Virus record (IMG/VR): IMGVR_UViG_3300008259_000003 | Location: 50,928 to 114,927 of that record | Length of the DNA: 64,000 bases | Origin: a virus | Reading direction: 5' to 3' (one strand) | Shown: in pieces, positions 8,037 through 15,486 of the stretch | Layout: each line of letters opens with the position of its first letter | Position numbering within the stretch: position 1 is the stretch's first letter | Position numbers and translations under genes: made by a program | The notes under the pieces: model-generated | Told to the model about the DNA's origin: nothing | The model's input: the letters and a program-made list of their open reading frames with translations, nothing else | Databases searched by the model: none

Positions 8037-9872
8037 TTAAAACTCTATGTCACCATTCATCAGTTGTTCAAATAAATCAGGTTCTCTTTGGTTGACTTCC
8101 TTCCCATTTATTTTAACTTTCACCTTTTTAATATCAATGTGGTTCAATAATCTTTGTGACGCAAATTTTCTAACTCTTTGTTTTAATATTTCTAATGATT
8201 CACCAAAATACTCAGGTGGTAACTTATTACAAAAATGTCTCTCCTGAATACAGTCACCTGTTTTTTTGTTAAACTCACATGTTACTCTATCTGAACCACC
8301 GTTGGTCCTCAATGAAATTATCATTGATGATTCTTTGTTTGCGTAACTGGCAACACAGTGGTGCATAAATGTACCCTCTTCCGAATATTCTTCTTCTCTC
8401 TTTAATATCACAGGAGAAAAAATATGATTGTCGTTCTCAAATCGAGTCTTTATTTGTTCCTCCACTAATCTCACCATTCTGTTGTCATATTGATATTCGA
8501 TTGACCAACCCTTTTTGATTAATGAACATGTCTTGGATAGTTCAATGTGCTCTGTATGAAAGTCCGTGTAATTTGTTGCCCTCATTTTTATGTTAGGGTC
8601 AAATTCACGAATCTTTTCAATCATATCGAAGTGGTCTTTTATCAAAGTGTATATACCTCGAGTAACCGACGATACTGAATGGTCTCCTGCCGGTTTGGGA
8701 ATCAGGGAATTTAAAATTTTAATGATATTTTCCCTATCAACATTATCAATAAACAGGTGTCGGTGGTGATTTTTAGCACCTCTCAATTCAAGCGGTACCA
8801 TAGAATGTGCATTACCATTATCTACCATAAAAAGATTAAAACATTCACTTTTCAAAGAACCGAGGTATTTTGGATAATCCTTTCCAAGTAAATCACACAT
8901 ACATGAAAACTCTTGTAAATTTAATTTTGGATTTTCATGGAAAAGTTTCAAGGTAAATTTTGAATTTATTCCGTAACTATCCAAAATAGATTGCATTAAT
9001 TTTCTCTGATTCTTTTTAAGGTATTTTTCAGTTGGGTAATGTATTTTAATAAGTGGTACAAAGTCGTTTGGTGTTTTTATTTTTTTCTTTTCCGCAAAGA
9101 ATTCAATAAAACTAGTTATAAAAAAATGTTTATCAAATAAGTTTCCAACGTTAGTAGGTAAGTTTGGAATGTGATTTTTAATAACATTTACAAATTCGTG
9201 TTCATTAAATGTGTCATCAAATTCCTTAGCGATTTTAAGATTGTTACTAAACTCTTTTTTTAAATTGAAAAGACTGTTTGAACCCAACAAGATTTCTAAC
9301 GTAGTAAATGAATTTTTTCTAAATCTTTTGGATTTTATCTTTCCAAAATTCATATCCCCAATCGTAAAATCTCCCTTCTGTAAATCAATTGTTAACGTCA
9401 TTACCTTGGAAGATTTACGGAAATATTTCCAATTAAAATCACGATATCTGGTATTCTTGTAACACCTTATGTAAAGTTTACCTTCTCTAAGTTCTATTGT
9501 TCTTTCAAATGTTACAATTTGTATTGATGAGAAAGGATTCCCATAATGTCTTTTTAAATGTTTTTCACTTGTTGTGTAACAAGGTTCTTTTGTCAATTTT
9601 ATGAAAGAAACGTATTCTTTTTCTTTTTCACCATAAAAATATTTTGTCCTCGCACCCTTTGATGGTCTTGGTTCCAATTTTATGGTTTCAAATTTGGTAT
9701 CCCTATTTACAACGGGCTCAAGTGTCTTAACCTGTTCAGTAAATAAAAAATCATCATCCAGTTCTTTACCATCAGATACAACAATTGGTATTGGTCTATC
9801 TTCAGACAACATACAATTATCCCTAACTAAATCTATTCTGAAATAAGAAAATCTTTGTTTGATGAGTTGCAT
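8037..9872 (-). CDS. PcfJ-like protein, paralogue B
   Basis: In this 611-residue protein, residues about 490-520 read EEEYSEEGTFMHHCVASYA followed by SSMIISLR, the PcfJ-family core (MHHCV, then a strand). The central region has SILDSYGINSKF and CDLLGKDYPKYL, shared with paralogue A. The N-terminal ~200 residues form a beta-rich, Lys-rich region with no known match. No membrane segment or nuclease motif is seen. The paired HHC and later Cys residues could bind metal. It lies 23 nt upstream of its paralogue and diverges from the small basic gene at 9942. Confidence 0.8.
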   Translation of the reverse strand: MQLIKQRFSYFRIDLVRDNCMLSEDRPIPIVVSDGKELDDDFLFTEQVKTLEPVVNRDTKFETIKLEPRPSKGARTKYFYGEKEKEYVSFIKLTKEPCYTTSEKHLKRHYGNPFSSIQIVTFERTIELREGKLYIRCYKNTRYRDFNWKYFRKSSKVMTLTIDLQKGDFTIGDMNFGKIKSKRFRKNSFTTLEILLGSNSLFNLKKEFSNNLKIAKEFDDTFNEHEFVNVIKNHIPNLPTNVGNLFDKHFFITSFIEFFAEKKKIKTPNDFVPLIKIHYPTEKYLKKNQRKLMQSILDSYGINSKFTLKLFHENPKLNLQEFSCMCDLLGKDYPKYLGSLKSECFNLFMVDNGNAHSMVPLELRGAKNHHRHLFIDNVDRENIIKILNSLIPKPAGDHSVSSVTRGIYTLIKDHFDMIEKIREFDPNIKMRATNYTDFHTEHIELSKTCSLIKKGWSIEYQYDNRMVRLVEEQIKTRFENDNHIFSPVILKREEEYSEEGTFMHHCVASYANKESSMIISLRTNGGSDRVTCEFNKKTGDCIQERHFCNKLPPEYFGESLEILKQRVRKFASQRLLNHIDIKKVKVKINGKEVNQREPDLFEQLMNGDIEF

Positions 9873-9915
9873 TTTTGATATTTTTTACAAATATACCACT
9901 TTTTTAATGATATCC

Positions 9916-9924
9916 ATATTTATT
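9916..9924 (+). promoter_or_regulatory. Putative promoter element ATATTTATT
   Basis: This RTATTTATN-pattern 9-mer lies in the divergent gap 9873-9941, 17 nt before the plus-strand ATG at 9942. Positional evidence only. Confidence 0.25.
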
Positions 9925-9941
9925 TTTATAAAATTATTAAC

Positions 9942-10094
9942 ATGGCAGCAGGAAAAAGTTCAAAAGGTAAATCATCAAACGCATCTATAAAGGTGAATTT
10001 TGGTAAAAGAAGATTAGGTAAAGCTAAAAAATCTTTTAATAAACACGATAAAAGTGAGAAAAACTACCGTGGACAGGGTAGGAGAACTAATTAA
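9942..10094 (+). CDS. Small highly basic protein, 50 residues
   Basis: An ATG at 9942 opens a 50-codon frame (MAAGKSSKGKSS...) ending TAA at 10094. It is very rich in Lys, Arg, Ser and Gly; the blocks VNFGKRRLGKAKK and YRGQGRR look conserved in a family of small phage basic proteins as I recall it. The charge suggests nucleic-acid binding or condensation. It is one of few plus-strand genes here, has an RTATTTATN element upstream, and its stop overlaps the convergent gene by 4 nt. Confidence 0.75.
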   Translation: MAAGKSSKGKSSNASIKVNFGKRRLGKAKKSFNKHDKSEKNYRGQGRRTN

Positions 10095-10402
10095 AAAATA
10101 CTCCCCAATAACCCAATTAAAGTATAAGATAACTTATACCCTGTGAACGCACCCAATGCCGAAGGGATTGGGAAAACTATCAACTTACCTAAATCTGTAA
10201 CGTACTTTGGTCGATTAACTATCCGACCCATGTAATAATAGTAGACAATATAACCGATAAGAACAGCAAAGTCGGTTCTTGTTGCAATAAAAACAACAAG
10301 TGTCGCTCCGATGAAACCGAAAGTAAAATTGTCTCTAATTCCTTCCCATATCTCATAAGTTGTAGCATTTTTATATTCTTTTACGATTTTACGGAGCTTC
10401 AC
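10091..10402 (-). CDS. Small multi-pass membrane protein
   Basis: This 103-residue protein has hydrophobic segments at about 27-41 (FTFGFIGATLVVFIA), 44-60 (DFAVLIGYIVYYYYMG) and 73-101, with a basic N-terminus (MKLRKIVKEYKN). It probably spans the inner membrane two or three times. Its size and place would fit a phage membrane or holin-like protein, but no lysis gene is adjacent, so I leave the role open. Confidence 0.7.
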   Translation of the reverse strand: MKLRKIVKEYKNATTYEIWEGIRDNFTFGFIGATLVVFIATRTDFAVLIGYIVYYYYMGRIVNRPKYVTDLGKLIVFPIPSALGAFTGYKLSYTLIGLLGSIF

Positions 10403-10421
10403 TTGTTGTTATTTTATGTTA

Positions 10422-11798
10422 TTACTTATCAGAATTCAAGTTACCTTGAATTGACCATGTGAAATCTAATTTAACATCATTCTTAAATAACGATGTGTCC
10501 ATCATATCAATGTATTGATTTGTGGTGTATCCATTCTTACCCGTCATAGTCGACAATGCGTGACATGACATACAGTTTGTTTGCATTCCATACACAAAAT
10601 CAGGTCTGAATTTGTTTTGTAAACTGAAAACTTTTGGACCAAATCCACCCTCTAAATAAGGATTGAAAGCAAGTATCGGTCTAGCGTTGTTGTCAGAACC
10701 GCCACTCACAGGTTGATTCGGCCAAACCATTGCGTATGCTGTACTAACTGCGTAGTGTGAAGCGGCGCCTTTAAGTTCTTTAGGTCTAAGACCTGCTTCA
10801 AATTTAGAACTTGGTGAAGGAGGGTTAGACGGGTCAGGGCACCAAAAATAAGTTTGCCATGTCCAATTTTTAAATTCTTTTGTTGTTACGTGCATGGCTA
10901 CCAACAACACATAGTCACCTTCGATAAATTGTCTACTTGGTGTAGTTCCAACGTCTTGGTGACTATTGAGATAGTCCGCACCTACTCTATCAATTTTATA
11001 ATTAATAAAATCATTTACGTTACAGGTCGCATCTTTAATTTGTTCCTCTGTGGGATTTGATGTTGTTACAGGTACTAACTTTTTATTCGGTTCCTGTTTA
11101 TTATTAACATCGGCGTAAACCCATTGTTGCCATTCATTATATCTATACGCTTTGGCCGGATTTGGTGATACCCAAACAGGTACTCTAATCAAACCGTTTT
11201 TACTTGGTACACCAGCATAATATGTTGGTTTGGTGGTGATTGAAGTATTAGGAAATTCAGGTACCGCACCAATTCCATCTTTTACCAAATATTTGTTCAA
11301 TGACGATTGATTAAATAATTTGTTTGATGTTGCAAAATGTGCCGCAGATGGGTCATAAGAAACTGTTTCCAACACAGTGAAGTTTGTGTCAATCTTTTGT
11401 CCCGCGAAAAGTTTACCATGTACAAATTGTTTCGGGATGTTAAGTTCAGTTCTGTTTGATTTTTCCATTGAACTTGAAACTTGACCCTGTGCAGACATTG
11501 CAGATAGTTCTTGAACACCCATCCAAGTTTCAAAAACCAACAATGTTTGACCATTGTATTTTTGTTTTGTTGGTTGAGTAAGTCCAGCCCAAATACCCCA
11601 CGCGTGATTTACAATACTGGTTGTATCTTGATTCTCTAACCATCCGTAAATTTTCGTAGAGTCTTCAGGAAAATTGAATCCCGAAATACCTAAGTCCGTT
11701 GGGAACTCTTGTGGTTTAATTGTTTTACTCGTGTCAGAACATGAGTATACGATTGTAAACAATCCTAAAATTAATAATAGTGTTTTTGTAATTTTCAT
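10422..11798 (-). CDS. Lipoprotein with a single c-type heme motif (cytochrome c-like)
   Basis: Residues 1-20 form a lipoprotein signal peptide with lipobox VYSC (Cys20), so the 458-residue product should be exported and lipid-anchored. Residues 409-413 read CMSCH, a canonical CxxCH heme c attachment site, followed by a Met-rich stretch (MTGKNG, DMMD) that could supply the axial ligand. The large N-terminal part (e.g. GLTQPTKQKY, LVFETWMG) resembles bacterial cytochrome-family proteins with a C-terminal heme site, as far as I can judge. In a phage this is very unusual; it looks like a gene taken from a bacterial host. It could join a surface or periplasmic redox chain, or the heme site may be vestigial. 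Confidence 0.8.
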   Translation of the reverse strand: MKITKTLLLILGLFTIVYSCSDTSKTIKPQEFPTDLGISGFNFPEDSTKIYGWLENQDTTSIVNHAWGIWAGLTQPTKQKYNGQTLLVFETWMGVQELSAMSAQGQVSSSMEKSNRTELNIPKQFVHGKLFAGQKIDTNFTVLETVSYDPSAAHFATSNKLFNQSSLNKYLVKDGIGAVPEFPNTSITTKPTYYAGVPSKNGLIRVPVWVSPNPAKAYRYNEWQQWVYADVNNKQEPNKKLVPVTTSNPTEEQIKDATCNVNDFINYKIDRVGADYLNSHQDVGTTPSRQFIEGDYVLLVAMHVTTKEFKNWTWQTYFWCPDPSNPPSPSSKFEAGLRPKELKGAASHYAVSTAYAMVWPNQPVSGGSDNNARPILAFNPYLEGGFGPKVFSLQNKFRPDFVYGMQTNCMSCHALSTMTGKNGYTTNQYIDMMDTSLFKNDVKLDFTWSIQGNLNSDK

Positions 11799-11802
11799 TT
11801 TT

Positions 11803-12051
11803 TTATTTGTTTTTATTTTTATTTTCTATAACTATGAACTTATTTATTTCGTGAAGAACTTCGGCAGTATCATATCTTACACTATAAACCACGTCCCATA
11901 TTGTTCTATCATTATAAGAAGGGTGTAATCTTGATTGGGCCCATTTTTTGGCTTTATTAAAATCCTCTACTGACCATTTTACTGGTTCAACTATTGTTGG
12001 GGAATTTAAACGCCTAAGTTTCATCAATAGCAGTTTTAAAAATTTAATCAT
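11803..12051 (-). CDS. Small unknown protein
   Basis: This 82-residue protein has a hydrophobic-basic N-terminus (MIKFLKLLLMKLRRL) and a helical body (WSVEDFNKAKKWAQ, YDTAEVLHEINKF). It is separated by 4 nt from the lipoprotein gene. No family is recognised. The N-terminus may touch the membrane. Confidence 0.6.
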   Translation of the reverse strand: MIKFLKLLLMKLRRLNSPTIVEPVKWSVEDFNKAKKWAQSRLHPSYNDRTIWDVVYSVRYDTAEVLHEINKFIVIENKNKNK

Positions 12052-12064
12052 CTATATTTTTCAA

Positions 12065-12220
12065 TTATCTGTTATGTTTTGGTGTATAACCAATAACCAA
12101 TTGATAACTAAACCAACCAATTATTAATTCATAATCACCATTTAACCAACTGTTATATGTTATTTTAACATATGGTAAAATATAAGATTGATATACAACT
12201 TTGTCAATACTTATTTTCAT
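12065..12220 (-). CDS. Small unknown protein, 51 residues
   Basis: An ATG at 12220, 3 nt after the thyA stop codon, opens a 51-codon frame rich in Tyr, Trp and Ile (e.g. YNSWLNGDYELIIGWFSYQL). It looks like a small beta-strand protein. It fills the gap in a row of minus-strand genes. Function unknown. Confidence 0.6.
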   Translation of the reverse strand: MKISIDKVVYQSYILPYVKITYNSWLNGDYELIIGWFSYQLVIGYTPKHNR

Positions 12221-12223
12221 AGT

Positions 12224-13549
12224 TTAATTACTTAAGGGTGCTTTAATCGATGGGTGTGATTGATAATTTTCGATTTGAAAATCCTTATTTTCCAAATGAG
12301 TTATTAAAGATGAGTCTTCAGATAATGATTTATAAAATTCATCGGTCTTCATATGTTTTAGTTTGGGTAATTTATAAGGTTCTCTTGTGTATCGTGGTAT
12401 TTTATATATCTCATAATATTCAGACATACCTCCACCAAATGGTGCTAAGTCTTTCAACGCACTTTTATAACCATTAGGACCCATCGCCTCTTTTAACATA
12501 CCTTCTCTCTCTTCATGTGTATACTTTCTACCGATTTGTTCTCTTGCTTGTTCAACATGGTTACTATACAAATGAGTATCACCTAAATTACCAATCAACT
12601 CATCAGGTACCATATTTACTTCTTTAGCAATAATCTCAAGTAACAAACCGTAAGAAGCAATATTGAATGGTAGACCTAAGAATGTGTCTACTGAGCGTTG
12701 ATTCCACATTAAAGAGATTGCTCGTTTAGGAACTCTTAAACTATCCATGTGAACATCGTGATAATCACTACTTTGATTTAAAGGGTCTTTTGTTGAGTTA
12801 TAATAATTAATCCTTTCATCTAAACTCAACTCTCTCGTATAAACTTGAAATCCATAATGACAAGGTGGAAGAACCATTTGGTCCAGCTCTCCAACATTCC
12901 AAGCATTGACCATTAATCGTCTTGAGTCTGGATTTGTTTTAAGGTCGTTGATTAGGTTTGTGATTTGGTCTATTGAATTGTTTTGGTATTCTATTTTGAC
13001 ACCATACTTGGTAACATCTTCACCGATTTCAATTGCTTTTAGTACTCTGTGTTGGTCAGAACCTTTTACATCCTTTAAGTCGTAATTAGTCACATTCTTT
13101 CTACCCCATCTTCTCCATTGCTTACCATACACAGGTCCGAGGTCACCCCACTTCTTAGCAAACTCATCATCGGTTTTTATTTTGTTGATGAATTCTTCTT
13201 TTGTTAATCGAAATCCTAACTCTAACATTTTTTCTTTTGACATATTAGGTAAGATTTTGGCATCTTCAATTAGATAGTTCTTATACGCATCACCATCCCA
13301 AATATGACAATTGTTATCAACAAGGAACTTGATGTTTGTATCACCACGAAGGAACCATAACAATTCGGTTACCATCGTCTTCCACGCCATTTTCTTGGTT
13401 GTAAGTAATGGAAACCCATCGGACATTTTATGACGGATTGTATAACCAAAAATAGATTTGGTTCCTGTACCTGTACGGTCTTTCTTTTCTACCCCATAAT
13501 CTATAATAGTTTGGAGTAAGTCTGTGTATTGTTTATCTAATTTGTTCAT
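12224..13549 (-). CDS. thyA: Thymidylate synthase ThyA
   Basis: A complete folate-dependent thymidylate synthase. It converts dUMP to dTMP with methylene-tetrahydrofolate. Signatures include DRTGTGT near residue 24, YGKQWRRWG at 141-149, PDSRRLMVNAWNVGEL at 207-222, the catalytic Cys230 in PPCHYGF, GLPFNIASYGLL near 292 and GDTHLYSNH near 323. At 441 residues it is much longer than the usual 264-320; extra segments lie at about 95-135 (before YGKQW), 155-185 and 240-262, plus a long tail segment. The order and overlaps with a HAD phosphatase (1-nt overlap upstream) suggest a nucleotide-pool unit supplying dTTP for phage DNA. Confidence 0.97.
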   Translation of the reverse strand: MNKLDKQYTDLLQTIIDYGVEKKDRTGTGTKSIFGYTIRHKMSDGFPLLTTKKMAWKTMVTELLWFLRGDTNIKFLVDNNCHIWDGDAYKNYLIEDAKILPNMSKEKMLELGFRLTKEEFINKIKTDDEFAKKWGDLGPVYGKQWRRWGRKNVTNYDLKDVKGSDQHRVLKAIEIGEDVTKYGVKIEYQNNSIDQITNLINDLKTNPDSRRLMVNAWNVGELDQMVLPPCHYGFQVYTRELSLDERINYYNSTKDPLNQSSDYHDVHMDSLRVPKRAISLMWNQRSVDTFLGLPFNIASYGLLLEIIAKEVNMVPDELIGNLGDTHLYSNHVEQAREQIGRKYTHEEREGMLKEAMGPNGYKSALKDLAPFGGGMSEYYEIYKIPRYTREPYKLPKLKHMKTDEFYKSLSEDSSLITHLENKDFQIENYQSHPSIKAPLSN

Positions 13550-14163
13550 TACTCAAATGTTTGAATTTTTGCGTCTACTTCTTTTAATTCAGACCACGTT
13601 CCAAGATACGTAATCGCTCTGACTTTTCTATTATCAATCCACACATATTCTTGGTCATCTTTGATTCTTGGTTTGTCCATAACCAATCCGTGATATTTAA
13701 AACCTTTTTCTTTTAACCATGTTTCGGTTACTTCACGGTCTTTACTTTCACGAGCGGTAAAAAATGTAATTACATTTCCCTCATCGTACCATTTGTTGAT
13801 GATACCCAACGCGTTTGGGTAATGGTTAGCTGTCGGATAAAGATGTGAATCTTCATTTTTAATGTCGTCACAAATTGTCCCATCAATATCAATCAGAAAA
13901 ACCCGACTAACCATTTTTTGCGTTATTATGATGTCAGCAATTGTACTATGAAAAATATCATCGTACATTACTTGACAATTTGTTTTTAAAACATACTCGA
14001 CTTCATCACCGTCTTTTACATCATATTTTCCGCTTTTTATTTTTTCTAAAGTTTCTTTTGATGCTTCAAAATTCTTTGATGAATCTTCAGAAACAATAAA
14101 CCATCCTTCGACACTGTTAATAAGTTCGTCAGATTTTTTTTGATATATTAATTTACCTTTCAT
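13549..14163 (-). CDS. HAD-like phosphatase fused to an N-terminal unknown domain
   Basis: The C-terminal half of this 204-residue protein is a HAD phosphatase: DIDGTICDD (residues 92-100), TFFTAR (near 135) and VWIDNRK near 178. The first ~80 residues form a separate beta-rich domain (GWFIVSEDS, DEVEYVLK) of unknown type. An internal Met at 84 could give a HAD-only form. The family includes deoxynucleotidases and phage 5' nucleotidases. Its 1-nt overlap with thyA suggests work on deoxynucleotides, for example recycling host dNMPs, but the substrate is not proven. Confidence 0.8.
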   Translation of the reverse strand: MKGKLIYQKKSDELINSVEGWFIVSEDSSKNFEASKETLEKIKSGKYDVKDGDEVEYVLKTNCQVMYDDIFHSTIADIIITQKMVSRVFLIDIDGTICDDIKNEDSHLYPTANHYPNALGIINKWYDEGNVITFFTARESKDREVTETWLKEKGFKYHGLVMDKPRIKDDQEYVWIDNRKVRAITYLGTWSELKEVDAKIQTFE

Positions 14164-14557
14164 TTCTAACCCATTTTCTATCTGAATTTAATGTAAAAGC
14201 ACCAATAAAATCGTCACCCCGATTCCAATCTTTTGGTGATAATAATGATAATGTATTTACACCATTAAAATTATATAAGTAATATGTTTCACCAACAATT
14301 GGGTCAAAAGAAATTTTTGATTCCCAAACCATTATTGAATCCACATACTCTCTTTGAAGTTTTTCTATTGATTGAATGATTTCTTCTCTTTGACGATTAA
14401 AGACATCAATCATTTTTTTTGAGGACTCTTTTTTTACGAGACCCACATTAGGTAATTCAAATTTTGGCGAACCGATACTGGTAGGATAATGCTTTCTATT
14501 AGCGTCGTACCCATTTGTTTCATCCCAAACAACAATATCAGGTTTCTTTTTATTCAT
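14153..14557 (-). CDS. DUF2452 family protein
   Basis: This 134-residue protein matches the DUF2452 pattern: an N-terminal charged part, a long helix around residues 48-80 (RQREEIIQSIEKLQREYVDS), then SFDPIVGETYYLY (84-96) and LSLLSPKDW, ending in a strand NSDRKWV. The family is found in bacteria and phages and its role is unknown. It starts 4 nt inside the small gene upstream and overlaps the HAD gene by 11 nt. Confidence 0.75.
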   Translation of the reverse strand: MNKKKPDIVVWDETNGYDANRKHYPTSIGSPKFELPNVGLVKKESSKKMIDVFNRQREEIIQSIEKLQREYVDSIMVWESKISFDPIVGETYYLYNFNGVNTLSLLSPKDWNRGDDFIGAFTLNSDRKWVRNER

Positions 14558-14723
14558 CCTCCAAACCGTCCATTAAAGTTACGTCCCAATCTGAAAAATC
14601 GTCACCTAATTCCATACCCAATTTCAAATTTTCCAAAAAATTTTTTTCCCATTCCTCATAAGAAAGATTTGAGTTGGGATTTTGTTTAATGTAAATTTTA
14701 TATTGTCTTTTAAGGGTTGACAT
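14550..14723 (-). CDS. Small acidic phage protein, 57 residues
   Basis: An ATG at 14723, inside the last codons of the thioesterase gene, opens a 57-codon frame. It reads NLSYEEWEKNFL and then FSDWDVTLMDGLED, a pattern I associate with a conserved small phage protein. It is acidic and likely helical, with no known function. Overlaps of 14 nt upstream and 8 nt downstream make it part of the same operon. Confidence 0.7.
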   Translation of the reverse strand: MSTLKRQYKIYIKQNPNSNLSYEEWEKNFLENLKLGMELGDDFSDWDVTLMDGLEDE

Positions 14724-15138
14724 CGTTTTGTTCAGAATCTCTTATGTCAATTAATTTTTGAATTCTACTCCTACCTTTTTCACCAATTGGTACCGGATTA
14801 CCTTCTTCATCAATCCTAACAAACCTTATGTTTGTTTTCAAGATGACAATTTGGTTACCTGTGTAAACATTATGTGCTCTTGCTTCCATATACAAGGTAA
14901 CTGAAGTATTCCCTAATTTACTTGGTGACCCGTAAATTTTAATCAACTGACCCTCTTTGGCTGGTTTTTCAAAAAAACATTTATCAATTGATACGGTAAC
15001 TAATCTTGGTGAATCACACAATTGCATGGAGTATCCCGCAGCCGCCGCGTCAATCCACGCTAAAAGTTTTCCACCGAATAAATTTCCGTGGAATCCTAAA
15101 TCCGACTTTTTTATGGGGTGTGAATTCAAAAATTCCAT
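14710..15138 (-). CDS. Acyl-CoA thioesterase, hot-dog fold (YciA type)
   Basis: This 142-residue hot-dog protein reads HPIKKSDLGFHGNLFGGKLLAWIDAAAAG-like residues at 7-35 (key FGG and Asp31), then the YciA-type VTVSIDKCFFEKPAKEGQ near 47-64. Such enzymes hydrolyse acyl-CoA to free fatty acid and CoA, acting in the cytosol. It may alter host lipid or CoA pools during infection. A 1-nt overlap with the small gene upstream (TAATG) indicates coupling. The fold call is firm; the substrate is not known. Confidence 0.85.
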   Translation of the reverse strand: MEFLNSHPIKKSDLGFHGNLFGGKLLAWIDAAAAGYSMQLCDSPRLVTVSIDKCFFEKPAKEGQLIKIYGSPSKLGNTSVTLYMEARAHNVYTGNQIVILKTNIRFVRIDEEGNPVPIGEKGRSRIQKLIDIRDSEQNDVNP

Positions 15139-15308
15139 TACTCAAAAGTTATTTGTTCTCTAATAATGTATTCTTTTAATGCGTTTTCCGCTTCTATTTT
15201 AGTTGCAAAAACCCCAATAGTTTGGTCAAATTCTGTTGGGTCGGACACACCAAATTGTCCGTTTAATGTTTCATAAATGAACGTATCTAAAATTTGTTGA
15301 CTTACCAT
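15138..15308 (-). CDS. Small unknown protein, 56 residues
   Basis: An ATG at 15308 opens a 56-codon frame whose stop overlaps the thioesterase start by one nucleotide. It reads LDTFIYETLNGQFGVSD, then FATKIEAENALKEYI. The mix of strands and a helix resembles a small SPOR- or PepSY-like unit but no family is clear. Confidence 0.65.
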   Translation of the reverse strand: MVSQQILDTFIYETLNGQFGVSDPTEFDQTIGVFATKIEAENALKEYIIREQITFE

Positions 15309-15315
15309 AATTAAT

Positions 15316-15480
15316 TTATATTTCTTGATTTTTATTTGATTCCGATTCTTGATTTATTGATTCAGAATTTTTAGTCTCTTGCATTTTCTTAAATAAATTC
15401 ATCAATGTGGACTCTTCTCTCTTTAATCTTTGATTACGAGCTTGAACTTTTTTTCTATGTTCTTTGTCTTTTTTTCCCAT
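15316..15480 (-). CDS. Small charged helical protein, 54 residues
   Basis: An ATG at 15480 opens a 54-codon frame beginning MGKKDKEHRKKVQARNQR. It is Lys/Arg-rich at the N-terminus and Glu/Ser-rich at the C-terminus, predicted all-helical. A similar MGKKDKEHRKKV start occurs in small phage proteins as I recall. It sits 6 nt after the glutamine synthetase stop. Confidence 0.65.
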   Translation of the reverse strand: MGKKDKEHRKKVQARNQRLKREESTLMNLFKKMQETKNSESINQESESNKNQEI

Positions 15481-15486
15481 GGTATT

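Noticed and set aside
10422-10602. Treating the CMSCH motif as chance
   Set aside because: A short motif alone could be chance, but with a lipoprotein signal and a cytochrome-like context it is more likely real, so I kept the heme call with stated doubt.
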